NCBI RefSeq assembly: GCF_002025665.1
Contig: NZ_CP018786.1
Span: forward strand, 3,410,001-3,474,000
DNA length: 64,000 nucleotides
Source of the DNA: Chryseobacterium indologenes
GTDB taxonomy: Bacteria; Bacteroidota; Bacteroidia; Flavobacteriales; Weeksellaceae
Direction: 5' to 3'
A model generated the notes under the pieces. That model did no database searches and was not told where the DNA came from. It saw only the letters and a list, made by a program, of their open reading frames with translations. This document shows positions 8,023-18,205 of this stretch, piece by piece (the first letter of the stretch is position 1; each line of letters opens with the position of its first letter). The translations under genes and the position numbers were made by a program.

Positions 8023-10209
8023 TTACTTTCCTCCGCCTCCGTTTTTCTCTACGTCGGTTTTTGTATTTTCTTTTACCTTCTGATTTCCGAAACGTTTTAC
8101 GAAAGTAAGGGAAACACCATACCAGTCCCATTTTGAGTACTCTCTGAATGTTCCGTCCGGGCTATAAGTCGTGTTATCACCGTAAGGTCTTTTAAAGATA
8201 TTCATCAGCTGCATACTTAGCTCCATCTGAGTTTTCGGGAATATTTTGGTCACTGAAATATTATGGAATACGTTGGTATTATTCGCATAAGAATTTCCAT
8301 TATTCTGGTTGGCCAATTCTACCCACGCACTTAGATTAATATTTTTATTGAAAAGATTCGTGTAAGATACGTTGGCAGAAGCTCCCCAATAACTGATATA
8401 GTCTTTACCCCTTAGATCATTCTTTTGGTTGAAGTCTTTATTATTAATGTAATACCATCCGAATCCGGCGTTCACATTCAGTTTATTTTTCAGGAAGTTC
8501 TGGTTGGTATTGGCAAACAGGTAATATTTTTCAACCTTTCCATCGAAGTTTCCTGGCAATGAAACCGTTCTTCCGTTTTCCGTAACATACGTTGTCCAGT
8601 AATCCTGATTCGTGTGCATATATCTTGCAGAGATAAAGTATTTTTTCAGGATTCCCAATTTCATATAAAGCCGGTCATTCGGATTGGGATTCAGATAAAG
8701 GTTTCCTCTGGAATAGGTTCCGTTAATTTCAGGAACGAGGAAAGGATTAAATTCAGAATACCACGGTCTCCAGATGCTTCGGTTATAGGTAAGACTTAAA
8801 TCAAATTTCTCTGAAAAATTATATTTCAGCAATAAATTGGGAAGAAAAGTTCCGTATGAATCTTTTCTCTCTGTCCCCGCAACATCCTGTCTTACTTTAT
8901 AATCAATATATTCATAACGTACTCCGATTCTTGTTTCCAGTTTTTCAAAGAATGTCTTACTATAGTTGGCATATAAAGAGCTCAGATTATCCTCATAATG
9001 AAAGATATCATTTCTCGCAAGATTGTAATATTCTGAATGACTATCATTCATACTGAATCCATACAGACTATTGGGAATAACATGGTTATTAATTTCCGTT
9101 TTTCCTCCTACTTCTACAGTACCCCCAGATTTCCCTAAAGGCTGTGTATAATCTACTTTCAGATAATAATTACGCATCTGATTGGAGCTGATAACTCCCA
9201 GCTGCTGATTTGAGCTGCCAGTCTGATTATTAATTTGTTTATCAATTAAATTGTCATTGTCATTGCTGGAGTAATTGGTTCCTAAATTAATATCTAAAAT
9301 TCTGTTCTTTTCTTTATCATAATATTTATAGAAAGCATTCGTTCCCAGATTACGGTTGAATCCCCATGTATTCTGAGTCTGAAGAAAAGAGTCTCCAGGC
9401 TCACCATTATTGAAGATCATCCCATTAGACTCTGACAGAGACAAATTTCTGCTCTGTGAATATTCTGCTACAAATCCGATATTGTTTTTATCATTCAGTG
9501 CAAATTCTGAAGTGGAAGAAATAGACGGACTTTCGTTTCTCATCACATTCTCCAAATTGAACTGGGTCAGTTTATTCGTTGCATACCGATTGTCCCATGT
9601 TTGGGTCTTTTGTACATAATTTCCGCTATTGTAGCCTCCTATAAAGGTTTGGGTAAACTTTTTCTTATGATAGTTCAGGTTGAAGTTCGTGTATTGTGAG
9701 TTCTTTGTACTTTGCCTGTTGTTGAGGGAGATGCTTCCTTTTATTCCTTCATCATCTCTTTTTTTAAGGACAATATTGATCACGGATCCTGAAGTTTCAT
9801 AACGGGAAGACGGGCTGGTAATCACTTCAATTTTCATCAGGTTATCTGCTGGAATTGTTTTAAGATATTCCTTCAATTCTTTTCCTGTAAAAACAGATTT
9901 CCTGTCATTGATGTATACGGTAACCAATTGTCCCTCGGCTTTTACCTCATCATTGTTATCAATACTTACCAAAGGCGTCATCCTAAGAACATCCCATGTT
10001 GTATTTCCTGCCAGAATTGCACTATTGGCTACATTGAATACAGTTCTGTCTATTTTCGATTCTACTGTTGGTTTTCTGGCTACCAGTGTAACAGCTTCTA
10101 TTTCTTTTGCATTTCCTTTTACAGTATCGCTGGCTGCCGGAGCTGGAGCTTGCTGAGCCATTGCTAATGAGCCTGTTAATAGTGCTATTGGAAATAATAG
10201 TATTTTCAT
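8023..10209 (-). CDS. Outer-membrane beta-barrel / TonB-dependent receptor-like protein
   Basis: This 728-aa protein has a signal peptide (MKILLFPIALLTGSLAMAQ). A plug-like domain follows at about residues 55-155 (TTWDVLRMTPLVSIDNND; ITSPSSRYETSGSVINIVLKK), then a long C-terminal barrel rich in alternating aromatic strands with NxSxxxxWxP-type segments. This is the layout of the 'outer membrane beta-barrel family' (OMP_b-brl_3) related to TonB-dependent receptors. The usual N-terminal carboxypeptidase-regulatory-like domain is absent. No TonB box or SusD partner is evident, so the ligand is unknown. It likely sits in the outer membrane as a receptor or transporter. Confidence 0.85.
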   Translation of the reverse strand: MKILLFPIALLTGSLAMAQQAPAPAASDTVKGNAKEIEAVTLVARKPTVESKIDRTVFNVANSAILAGNTTWDVLRMTPLVSIDNNDEVKAEGQLVTVYINDRKSVFTGKELKEYLKTIPADNLMKIEVITSPSSRYETSGSVINIVLKKRDDEGIKGSISLNNRQSTKNSQYTNFNLNYHKKKFTQTFIGGYNSGNYVQKTQTWDNRYATNKLTQFNLENVMRNESPSISSTSEFALNDKNNIGFVAEYSQSRNLSLSESNGMIFNNGEPGDSFLQTQNTWGFNRNLGTNAFYKYYDKEKNRILDINLGTNYSSNDNDNLIDKQINNQTGSSNQQLGVISSNQMRNYYLKVDYTQPLGKSGGTVEVGGKTEINNHVIPNSLYGFSMNDSHSEYYNLARNDIFHYEDNLSSLYANYSKTFFEKLETRIGVRYEYIDYKVRQDVAGTERKDSYGTFLPNLLLKYNFSEKFDLSLTYNRSIWRPWYSEFNPFLVPEINGTYSRGNLYLNPNPNDRLYMKLGILKKYFISARYMHTNQDYWTTYVTENGRTVSLPGNFDGKVEKYYLFANTNQNFLKNKLNVNAGFGWYYINNKDFNQKNDLRGKDYISYWGASANVSYTNLFNKNINLSAWVELANQNNGNSYANNTNVFHNISVTKIFPKTQMELSMQLMNIFKRPYGDNTTYSPDGTFREYSKWDWYGVSLTFVKRFGNQKVKENTKTDVEKNGGGGK

Positions 10210-10517
10210 GTGAAATTATAGTTTTATCTATAAGACCACTATCTTGATAATTTCGTTACATCAAAAAAGAAAAAAATTAAAATAAATACTTAATTACCAA
10301 CAAGATATCAGCACTAAATTTAAACATAAATTCAAAAACACTACACATTATTCAATAAAAAGAGACAATATAAATCACTTTCATAATAAATATTCTTAAA
10401 AAAGCTTTTTACACATAATTTAAATTTAGCGTAAAAAAGTTTTAAAATCCTTGATAATTATATGAATATTTTACTTCCAGTCTATATAAATCAATTTTTA
10501 TTCAGAGGTAGTCCCAT
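10210..10517. other. AT-rich noncoding region
   Basis: This is the upstream region of the outer-membrane barrel gene. It is very AT-rich, with no ORF or RNA structure that I can support. Confidence 0.5.
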
Positions 10518-10543
10518 AAAAAAAGCCCGGATCTCACCCGGGC
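10518..10543 (-). terminator. Intrinsic terminator of the DUF2652 gene
   Basis: GCCCGG (10525-10530) and CCGGGC (10538-10543) form a GC-rich stem. On the reverse strand it is followed by a T run (A run at 10518-10524). It lies 47 bp past the stop of the 10590-11141 gene. Confidence 0.8.
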
Positions 10544-10589
10544 CGCTAGCAATAGCAAATTTACAAGGAATGATATTAAAAAATATATG

Positions 10590-11141
10590 CTAGTTTAAAT
10601 TTTCAAAATAGTGGATAACACCTACTTCCGGCAAACGAAGCGGATCTTTATTAAAATCAGACTCCTTATTTTTACTGCTTTCCAGAAAAGAATTACTGAA
10701 AAGCGCATAAGAAGGTTGTTCTGCCACTCCGTTTTTCAAAAGCTGATGGGCTTCCACAATCGTTTTTCCATATAATTTTCTGAAGTTTCCAATATTGTAC
10801 TGTGAGAAGGATCCGTAATGAACAATAAACTTAAGAGCCAGATCAATTTTTGTGCTTAAACTTTTACTTAACTCCTCTATTTTCCTGTTGAAGGCACTTC
10901 TCATCTTCCACAATATTGTTGAAATACTCTGATAGGATGGATTTTCATCATAACGGTAAAATAAAATGGCATCGCCCTCAATCTCGGAAATTTCAAAATA
11001 CTCATCGTTCACATCAATCAGTGTAGACAATAATTGTCGCACAATATACTCACCTGTGTACAATTTTGTATTGAACACAAATTCGGTAAATCCGCTGAAA
11101 TCCGGAATGAGAATGATCCCCTCTTGTATATTTGTCTTCAT
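10590..11141 (-). CDS. DUF2652 domain protein (nucleotidyl-cyclase-like fold)
   Basis: This is a 183-aa protein with IPDFSGFTEFV near the N-terminus and EISEIEGDAILFYRY at about 52-66. The pattern resembles the first metal-binding Asp (DxSGFT) and the G-D dipeptide of class III adenylate/guanylate cyclase domains, and this is how DUF2652 proteins look. Whether catalysis is retained is not clear, because the chain ends soon after and later catalytic residues are not obvious. It stands alone between two terminators, the one at 11155-11187 separating it from the RND operon. Confidence 0.7.
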   Translation of the reverse strand: MKTNIQEGIILIPDFSGFTEFVFNTKLYTGEYIVRQLLSTLIDVNDEYFEISEIEGDAILFYRYDENPSYQSISTILWKMRSAFNRKIEELSKSLSTKIDLALKFIVHYGSFSQYNIGNFRKLYGKTIVEAHQLLKNGVAEQPSYALFSNSFLESSKNKESDFNKDPLRLPEVGVIHYFENLN

Positions 11142-11154
11142 AATGATAATGGAT

Positions 11155-11187
11155 TAAAAACCTGCTTCGTCATTAAAGACGAAACAG
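11155..11187 (-). terminator. Intrinsic terminator of the RND efflux operon
   Basis: CTGCTTCGTC (11162-11171) pairs with GACGAAACAG (11178-11187). Read on the reverse strand the stem is followed by TTTTTA. It sits 14 bp past the outer-membrane factor stop. Confidence 0.8.
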
Positions 11188-11200
11188 ATTCAATTTTACT

Positions 11201-12613
11201 TTATTGCCATCCGCCTCCTACAGAGCGGTACAGCGCTGTAATGGCATTCAGTCTCTGGGTTTTCAGAGAAGCCAGCTCCAGTTCTGCCTGAAGTTTATTC
11301 GTTTGTGCGATAATCACTTCTACATAAGTTGCTGAATTATATTTAAATAACAGATCAGCCTTCTTTACTGCTTCTCCAGATTTCACTGCCAGTCCTTCTG
11401 CAATTTTCTGCTGTTCTTCCAGCTTTTTAATCTGAACCAATGCATCAGAAACTTCACCTACCGCTTTTAAAACAGATTGCTTAAAGTTAATTTCCGCCTG
11501 ATCAGCCAATACTTTAGACTGCTCATATTGGGTTTTCAACTGTTTCCCGTTCAAAATAGGCTGTGCTACAGCTCCCGCTACCATTCCGAAAAGCGATCCC
11601 GGAACACTGAACCATTTGCTGATCTGGAAGGCATTCACACCACCCTGCGCAGTAATATTCAATGAAGGATACATACTCATTTTTGCCACATGAATCGCAG
11701 CAGCACTTTTTCTGACTTCCAATTCTGCCGTTTTAATATCCGGTCTGTAGCTTAATAATTCAGAAGGAATTCCTGCAGCAAGATGATCCGGAGACTGTAC
11801 ATTGTTCAGGCTTGCATTTCTTTCAATTTTTCCGGGCATAGATCCCGTTAACAGGCTCAAAGCATTTTCCTGGGTTGTTACAGAACTTTCAATAGCCGGA
11901 ATTGATTTCAAAATCTGATCTTTTACAATTTCCTGTTGCTGTACCGCCAAAGCTGTTGTCAAACCAAGTTCCTGCTGTTTGGTCAGAAATTTCAGCGTAT
12001 TATCCGCATAAGCCAGATTAGATTTTGTAATTTCCAGCTGAGTATCCAGCATTAACAAGTTGTAATATCCCTGTACAACCGCAGCTACAACCTGAGTTTT
12101 TACCGCTTTTGCCGCTTCCTGTGTTTTAAGATATTCGACCAAAGCCTGTTCCTTTCTTCCTTTAATCTTTCCCCAGATATCGGCTTCCCATGAGAAACTC
12201 AAAGAAGTTGTATAATCTTCCATATACCTTTTTCCCATAAACTGTCCGGCCATCATTCCGTTCATACTGTTGTCTGAAGGACGGTTGATATTGGCATTGG
12301 CAGAAGCACTAACAGTCGGAATATTTGCCCATTTGCTCTGATTGTAAGCCAATGAAGCAAATTCTATTTGTTTTAAAGCGACCTGAAGATCGTTATTTTG
12401 CACCATCGCTTTATCTATCAATCCTACAAGAACAGGATCTTTAAAAAAGTCTTTGTAGCTGATCTTCGCAATATTTTCATGAGAACCTGCTACAATGCTG
12501 TCACTTCTGAAAGCTTCAGGCATTTTTACTTCAGGCCGTTCATATTTCTGAACTTTACAGGAGATTGCGGTTCCCGAAATGAATGCGATATATGCTATAT
12601 TTTTTATTTTCAT
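11201..12613 (-). CDS. RND efflux outer-membrane lipoprotein (OprM/NodT family)
   Basis: This 470-aa TolC-like factor has a lipoprotein signal (MKIKNIAYIAFISGTAISC, lipobox AISC). It contains the two outer-membrane efflux repeats with long helical stretches, plus conserved SYRPDIKTAELEV and the RLNAITALYRSVGGGW C-terminus of the NodT subfamily. ATG 12613 is preferred over an in-frame ATG ten codons upstream because it gives a clean lipoprotein signal and avoids overlapping the permease stop. It forms the outer channel for the adjacent permease and adaptor, and is the last gene of the efflux operon. Confidence 0.92.
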   Translation of the reverse strand: MKIKNIAYIAFISGTAISCKVQKYERPEVKMPEAFRSDSIVAGSHENIAKISYKDFFKDPVLVGLIDKAMVQNNDLQVALKQIEFASLAYNQSKWANIPTVSASANANINRPSDNSMNGMMAGQFMGKRYMEDYTTSLSFSWEADIWGKIKGRKEQALVEYLKTQEAAKAVKTQVVAAVVQGYYNLLMLDTQLEITKSNLAYADNTLKFLTKQQELGLTTALAVQQQEIVKDQILKSIPAIESSVTTQENALSLLTGSMPGKIERNASLNNVQSPDHLAAGIPSELLSYRPDIKTAELEVRKSAAAIHVAKMSMYPSLNITAQGGVNAFQISKWFSVPGSLFGMVAGAVAQPILNGKQLKTQYEQSKVLADQAEINFKQSVLKAVGEVSDALVQIKKLEEQQKIAEGLAVKSGEAVKKADLLFKYNSATYVEVIIAQTNKLQAELELASLKTQRLNAITALYRSVGGGWQ

Positions 12614-12630
12614 TGTTAAAATCATTTGAA

Positions 12631-15600
12631 TTAATATTCCCAATCTGCATCGGTTACCACTTTTCCGTTGATTCTTTCATGCAAGGCCTGAAACACTACG
12701 AAAAGAACAGGAACTACGAAAATTCCTAAGATCGTTCCGAAAAGCATCCCTGAAATGGCGGCATATCCAATAGAATGGTTACCCATTGCAGAAGGTCCAA
12801 CCACAAAGATCAATGGGATCAATCCGGTAATAAATGCCAGAGAGGTCATCAAAATAGGACGTAAACGGGCTTTTGCTCCTTCCACCGCAGAGGCGATAAG
12901 ACTTTTCCCTGCTCTACGTCTCTGAATGGCAAATTCCACAATCAGGATACCATTTTTTGCTAATAACCCAATCAACATTACCAGAGCAATCTGTACATAA
13001 ATATTATTGGATAATTCCGCAAATGTAATTCCTACAAATACTCCGGAAAGTCCCACCGGAATAGCAATCAATACAGCCAATGGAAGAATATAACTTTCAT
13101 ATTGAGCAGATAAAAGGAAGAATACAAACACGATACATAATCCGAAGATCATAACAGATTGTGAGCTTGAACCTGCTTCTTCACGGCTCATTCCTTTATA
13201 ATCATAAGTATATCCCGGAGGAAGTACCTGCTTGCTCACTTCTTCAATGGCGGCCATAGCCTGTCCGGTACTATATCCCGGAGCTGCCATTACTGTTAAA
13301 TTGGATGAATTAAACAGGTTGAAGCGGTCTACTACCTCAGCTCCTGTTACCTGTTTCAGGCTTACCAACGTATTGATAGGAACCATCTGACCTAAATTAT
13401 TTTTAACAAAAATTCCGTTCAGGGATTCTTTATCTTGTCTTGTCTCTGGTGTAGATTGTACCAGAACTCTGTAATACTTTCCAAATCTATTGAAATCAGA
13501 TGCCTGAATACTTCCGTAATATCCCTGCATTACTCCTAATACGTCAGAAACATTGACTCCCAGCTGGGCAGATTTCACTTCATCTACAAGCACTTCAAAC
13601 TGCGGATACGTAACATCGAAAGTGGTAAATGCTACCGCTACTTCAGGTCTCTGCATCAAAGCTCCCATCATTCCGTAAGAAATATTTCCTAAATTCTGAA
13701 GTTCTCCGTTGGTACGGTCCTGAAGCACAAGTTCCATTCCACTGGTATTTCCGAAACCATCTACCGTTGGCGTATTGATCACAAGGAAATTAGCTCTTTT
13801 ATCCTGGGAAAGCATTCCCTGGGTTTGTCCGATTATGTCATTGATATTATTAACAGCACCTCTCTCGCCTCCTTTTTTTAATTTAACGAAAATAGAAGCT
13901 GCCGATGATGACATTGAACCACTGAATAAGTTCAATCCGTCTACAGAAATTACTTTATCCACGGCCGGATTTTTCATCAATAAATCTTCAGTATCGGAAA
14001 CTACTTTTGAGGTTCTGTCTTTTGAAGCTCCCGGAGCAAGGTTCGCGGTTACAATGATAAAACTCTGGTCTTCGTCCGGAATAAATCCTTTAGGCGTTGT
14101 CATAGACATCCATGCAAACAAACCTCCGAAAGCCACAATCATAACAAGTGCCACCCATTTTCTTTTCAAAAGGAACAGCACAGCTTTCCCATAACGGAAT
14201 GTCAGTTTATTAAAGCTGGCATTGAAACCTGCGAAGAAACGATCTTTGAAATTCATTTTTTCATGCGTTCCCGGATGGTGTTGTTTTAAAAATAAAGCAC
14301 ATAACGCCGGGCTCAATGTCAAGGCATTGATCGCTGAAATCACAATCGCGATAGCCAATGTCAAGGCAAACTGCTGGTAAAACAATCCCGTGGAACCACT
14401 CATAAAGGCTACCGGAACGAATACGGCAGACATGATCAATGTAATGGAAACAATGGCTCCTGTAATTTCACTCATCGCTGACATTGTTGCAGCCCTCGGA
14501 TTAAGCTTTTTATGTTCCATTTTAGCATGAACCGCTTCCACCACAACAATAGCATCATCCACTACAATACCAATGGCGAGTACCAAAGCAAACAACGTAA
14601 GAATATTAATAGAGAATCCGAAAACCTTCATAAAGAAGAACGTTCCTACAATAGATACCGGAACTGCAATAGCCGGAATCAGCGTAGAACGGAAATCCTG
14701 AAGGAAGATATACACCACAATAAAAACCAGGATAAATGCTTCTATCAATGTATGAATAACCTGCTCTATGGATTGATCCAGTGCATCTTTTGTAGCATAG
14801 GGAATTTCATAATCCATTCCTGCAGGGAAGGACTTTTCCAGCTCTTTCATTCTTTCCTGAAGGGCGATCTGTACTTCATTGGCATTGGATCCAGCCATCT
14901 GGAAGATCGCCATCGTTACCGAAGCTTTTTTATTATAATTGGAAGAAACCGTATAACTGTACGCTCCGAATTCTACTTTGGCAATGTCTTTTAATTTTAA
15001 AACAGAACCATCATTCAACGCTTTAATCGTGATATTTTCATATTGCTCAGGTTCTGTAAATTTTCCTTTGTAGCGAAGAACATATTCCATCACTTCTTTA
15101 CTTCTTTCCCCTAATCTTCCGGGTGCTGCTTCAAGGTTTTGCGTCTGAATAGCACGGGAAACATCGGAGGGCGTAAGATTGTAGGAAGTCAGTTTATTCG
15201 GGTCCAGCCAGATACGCATGGAGTAATCTTTATTTCCATACACCATGGCATCTCCTACTCCTTTTACTCTTTTCAGTTCCGGAACAATGTTGATTTTCGC
15301 ATAGTTTTCAAGAAAAAGATCACTCATCGTACCATCTTTACTGGTCAGAGAGACCATCGCAATCATACTGTTCTGTCTTTTCACGGTGGTGATTCCCGCC
15401 TGGATTACCTCTGCAGGAAGCTGGTTGGTCACCTGTGCCACTCTGTTCTGAACGTTAATCGCGGCCTGATCCGGATCTGTTCCTAATTTAAAAATAACAG
15501 TAATACTCAATGTACCGTCATTACTCGCTGTAGAAGTAATATAGTCCATATTTTCCACTCCATTGATGGCATTTTCCAGTGGCGGTGCTACTGACCTGGC

Positions 15601-15771
15601 AATTGTTTCAGCATTAGCTCCCGGATAAGCAGCTGTTACCATAACGGTAGGAGGTGCGATGTCCGGAAATTTTGTAATCGGAAGGCTTACCATCCCGACG
15701 ATCCCCAGAATAACAAGCAATACGGAAATAACCGTTGCCAGTACGGGTCTTTTTATAATTTTCTTTAACAT
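12631..15771 (-). CDS. RND multidrug efflux permease (HAE1 / AcrB type)
   Basis: This 1046-aa inner-membrane proton-driven pump has the normal HAE1 length and motifs. These include the N-terminal segment followed by ITKFPDIAPPTVMVTAAYPGA, the TM4 region LALVLAIGIVVDDAIVVVE with the paired aspartates of the proton relay, and GFIPDEDQ and LLAKNGILIVEFA in the second half. It should export drugs, bile-type detergents or similar amphiphiles through the neighbouring adaptor and outer-membrane factor. It is in one operon with both, with gaps of 9 and 17 bp. Confidence 0.95.
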   Translation of the reverse strand: MLKKIIKRPVLATVISVLLVILGIVGMVSLPITKFPDIAPPTVMVTAAYPGANAETIARSVAPPLENAINGVENMDYITSTASNDGTLSITVIFKLGTDPDQAAINVQNRVAQVTNQLPAEVIQAGITTVKRQNSMIAMVSLTSKDGTMSDLFLENYAKINIVPELKRVKGVGDAMVYGNKDYSMRIWLDPNKLTSYNLTPSDVSRAIQTQNLEAAPGRLGERSKEVMEYVLRYKGKFTEPEQYENITIKALNDGSVLKLKDIAKVEFGAYSYTVSSNYNKKASVTMAIFQMAGSNANEVQIALQERMKELEKSFPAGMDYEIPYATKDALDQSIEQVIHTLIEAFILVFIVVYIFLQDFRSTLIPAIAVPVSIVGTFFFMKVFGFSINILTLFALVLAIGIVVDDAIVVVEAVHAKMEHKKLNPRAATMSAMSEITGAIVSITLIMSAVFVPVAFMSGSTGLFYQQFALTLAIAIVISAINALTLSPALCALFLKQHHPGTHEKMNFKDRFFAGFNASFNKLTFRYGKAVLFLLKRKWVALVMIVAFGGLFAWMSMTTPKGFIPDEDQSFIIVTANLAPGASKDRTSKVVSDTEDLLMKNPAVDKVISVDGLNLFSGSMSSSAASIFVKLKKGGERGAVNNINDIIGQTQGMLSQDKRANFLVINTPTVDGFGNTSGMELVLQDRTNGELQNLGNISYGMMGALMQRPEVAVAFTTFDVTYPQFEVLVDEVKSAQLGVNVSDVLGVMQGYYGSIQASDFNRFGKYYRVLVQSTPETRQDKESLNGIFVKNNLGQMVPINTLVSLKQVTGAEVVDRFNLFNSSNLTVMAAPGYSTGQAMAAIEEVSKQVLPPGYTYDYKGMSREEAGSSSQSVMIFGLCIVFVFFLLSAQYESYILPLAVLIAIPVGLSGVFVGITFAELSNNIYVQIALVMLIGLLAKNGILIVEFAIQRRRAGKSLIASAVEGAKARLRPILMTSLAFITGLIPLIFVVGPSAMGNHSIGYAAISGMLFGTILGIFVVPVLFVVFQALHERINGKVVTDADWEY

Positions 15772-15780
15772 GACTTCTTC

Positions 15781-16926
15781 TTAGGATTTTTTCTGTTGAG
15801 CATTTTTCTTTTGTGCCACTACAGGAGTTCCCGGCTGCAACCGGTCAAAACCGCTGGTGATATATTCATCGCCTGCTTTAAGCCCTTTCGCTACAATAAA
15901 GTTATCGCCTGCTTTTCCGTTTACTTCAATCGGAAGCATTGCGGCTTTTCCTCCCTGAATGGTAAATACAAAAACTTTATCCTGAATGGTTCTCGTAGAA
16001 GCAATCGGAAGTAAAACAACATTGCTGTAGAACTGATCAAGTATAATCTTGCCTGTATTCCCGCTTCTCAAAAGGTTGTTGGGATTGTTGAATTTCGCTC
16101 TTAAAGTAATGGATCCTGTTGTTTTATTGAACTGTCCTTCTACAGCATCAATCTTTCCTGTTTCAGCATATTTTTCACCTCCTGAAAGCAATAATGATAC
16201 TGCCGGAGTATTTTTGATCACCTCGTCAATACTGCTTCCTGTGTACTGCTTCTGGAAATTATTAAAATCATTTTCGCTCAGGCTGAAGTAAGTATACACC
16301 TGGTGAATATCTGATAATAAGGTAATCGGCTCCTGATTTCCCGGAGTCATTAAACTTCCCAGACGATAGTTGAACCTTCCGATAAATCCGCTTACCGGAG
16401 CTTTAATGGTGGAGAAGTTCAAATTGATTTTAGCCGATTCAATGGTAGAAGTGGATTGGCTTACTGCTCCACGTGCCGCATTATAAGCTGCCTCAGCTTC
16501 TTTCACCTGAATTTCTGAAACCATTTTGTTCTTGAACAGTTCTTTTTTTCTGTCCAGATCAATTTTAGAAGTGGAAAGATTCGCCTGAGCGGTAATCAAA
16601 GATGCCTGAGCACTTTTCAGCTGCTCACGGAAAACCTGATCTTCAATTTTGAACAACGGCTGCCCTGCCCTTACAAAATCACCTTCATCTACAAAAATTT
16701 TGCTTAAATATCCTGTTACCTGAGGTCTTATTTCCACATTGGAAACCCCTTCAATAGATGCTGCATATTCTCTGGAAACAGAAGCGTCTCCCTGTGTTAC
16801 TTTTGCCACGGGTAATTCCGGCGCCTGCTGCTGATAGCTCTGGTTTTGATTATTCTTCTTACAACCCGCCAATACAATCAGCGAGAGAAAAAGTAGAGTC
16901 GATTTTTGAATAAAAAATCTTTGCAT
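15781..16926 (-). CDS. RND efflux periplasmic adaptor (membrane fusion) lipoprotein
   Basis: This 381-aa adaptor starts MQRFFIQKSTLLFLSLIVLAGC (lipobox LAGC). The upstream in-frame ATG would put ten residues before the signal, so ATG 16926 is chosen. Visible are the lipoyl/barrel-sandwich halves (VEIRPQVTGYLSKIFVDEGDFVRAGQPLF and IKAPVSGFIGRFNY), a coiled-coil hairpin between them, and a beta-barrel and membrane-proximal region. It links the RND permease to the outer-membrane channel. It is the first gene of the three-gene operon; the AraC gene further upstream reads the same way. Confidence 0.93.
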   Translation of the reverse strand: MQRFFIQKSTLLFLSLIVLAGCKKNNQNQSYQQQAPELPVAKVTQGDASVSREYAASIEGVSNVEIRPQVTGYLSKIFVDEGDFVRAGQPLFKIEDQVFREQLKSAQASLITAQANLSTSKIDLDRKKELFKNKMVSEIQVKEAEAAYNAARGAVSQSTSTIESAKINLNFSTIKAPVSGFIGRFNYRLGSLMTPGNQEPITLLSDIHQVYTYFSLSENDFNNFQKQYTGSSIDEVIKNTPAVSLLLSGGEKYAETGKIDAVEGQFNKTTGSITLRAKFNNPNNLLRSGNTGKIILDQFYSNVVLLPIASTRTIQDKVFVFTIQGGKAAMLPIEVNGKAGDNFIVAKGLKAGDEYITSGFDRLQPGTPVVAQKKNAQQKKS

Positions 16927-17144
16927 AACAATAGTCCTTTTAAATTTTCCGCACAAAAATCGAACGAAAAAAATTCAATAGGATTATTCGAAAAACTCCT
17001 TATTTTGTCAAAAAGACTCCTTATTTAAAAAAACATGAGAAATATCATTCATAGACAATATAAATAATACTATTTGCTATTTTTAATCAAAATAATAGTT
17101 GAAATTTGGTAAAAAGACGTCTCAAAAACACAAATCACTGATTA

Positions 17145-18059
17145 TCAATACAAATCATCTTTTTTGTATTCCAAAGGAGATCTTCCCGCGTGTTTTTTAA
17201 AAAATTTACTGAAAGATGCCTGATCTGAAAAACTCAACTTGGATGCCACTTCACTGATATTCAGGTTAGGATTTTTCAGCAGCAGCCTGGCTTCAACAGC
17301 CAATACCTGATGGATAATATCTCTCGGGGATTTAAATACCGTTTTATTGATCACTTTCGTAAGGTATTTACGGCTGATAAAAAGTTTATCGGCATAGAAC
17401 TGAACATTGTGTTCTTCTTTGAAATGATGCTGAACGAGCTTAAAGAAACTGGTCGTCAGCTCATCTTCTCTGTGGGTAACCGGATGAGGTCTCTCCGTTT
17501 TCTTGAAATAATTGTCAATTTCGTAAATCACCAGTGAAAAATGATGCCAGATCATTTCATTGAAATAATAATTATCTTTTTCCTTGTCATTCAAAACTTT
17601 CAACTCGTCGAGATGGAAATTCACTTTCCTGTATACATCCGATTCATTCCTGATGATATTGGCCGGATCAGAAGACAGGCTCTTGAGAACATTATTTGAT
17701 TTATAATTAAAGCCTGCATCGGATATAAAGTTCAATGAAAAGAAAATATATTTAGCATTGTAGTCTTCTGTAATTTCATCCAGCCAAAATGTTTCCAGCA
17801 TGGGGCAAAAAATAATATCTCCTTTGGTCACGCTGTAACTCTTATCATCCAACCTGAATGTAACGCCTCCTTTTTGCACCATAAAAATGCAGAAATAGTC
17901 GGAACGATAAGGCATATTAGGTTGTATGATGTAGTTTGCCTTGTCAATTTCCATCACGACAAATTCCTTGATTCTAAGATCAAATTCCACCTGCTGAAGA
18001 ACTTCATCAAAAGCAAGCTGCGAAACAAAATCAGGTTTTGGCTGGGATTTTTTAGGCAT
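17145..18059 (-). CDS. AraC-family transcriptional regulator
   Basis: This 304-aa protein has an N-terminal cupin-like sensing region (about 20-150) and a C-terminal AraC DNA-binding domain of two helix-turn-helix units (about 195-300). The domain includes [25 protein letters not shown] and the family signature [28 protein letters not shown]. It reads in the same direction as the downstream RND operon, about 220 bp away, so it is the likely local activator. A heptanucleotide tandem repeat lies about 45 bp upstream of its start and may influence expression. Confidence 0.92.
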   Translation of the reverse strand: MPKKSQPKPDFVSQLAFDEVLQQVEFDLRIKEFVVMEIDKANYIIQPNMPYRSDYFCIFMVQKGGVTFRLDDKSYSVTKGDIIFCPMLETFWLDEITEDYNAKYIFFSLNFISDAGFNYKSNNVLKSLSSDPANIIRNESDVYRKVNFHLDELKVLNDKEKDNYYFNEMIWHHFSLVIYEIDNYFKKTERPHPVTHREDELTTSFFKLVQHHFKEEHNVQFYADKLFISRKYLTKVINKTVFKSPRDIIHQVLAVEARLLLKNPNLNISEVASKLSFSDQASFSKFFKKHAGRSPLEYKKDDLY

Positions 18060-18105
18060 TGGAAAGGTATTAGAATACGAAGATAGTGATTAAGGAGAAA
18101 GGATA

Positions 18106-18192
18106 AAATAGGCAATAGGCAATAGGCAATAGGCAATAGGCAATAGGCAATAGGCAATAGGCAATAGGCAATAGGCAATAGGCAATAGGCAA
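18106..18192. repeat. Tandem 7-bp repeat (AATAGGC), about 12 units
   Basis: The heptamer AATAGGC (TTGCCTA on the other strand) is repeated head to tail about twelve times with essentially no variation. It lies between the metallophosphoesterase stop (18206) and the AraC start (18059), in the promoter region of the regulator. Because 7 is not a multiple of 3, the reverse strand is open in repeated LPIAYC-type peptide frames, which are not genes. Such arrays change copy number by slippage. Confidence 0.95.
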
Positions 18193-18205
18193 AACTACTT
18201 TTTTG

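Noticed and set aside
14512..14994. 160-codon ORF antisense to the RND permease
   Set aside because: Shadow of the AcrB-like gene; same for the long antisense frames over jetC (31356-32003) and jetA (33460-34065).
17954..18178. Reverse-strand ORF with repeated LPIAYC peptides
   Set aside because: It is the translation of the 7-bp tandem repeat running into the AraC gene in another frame.
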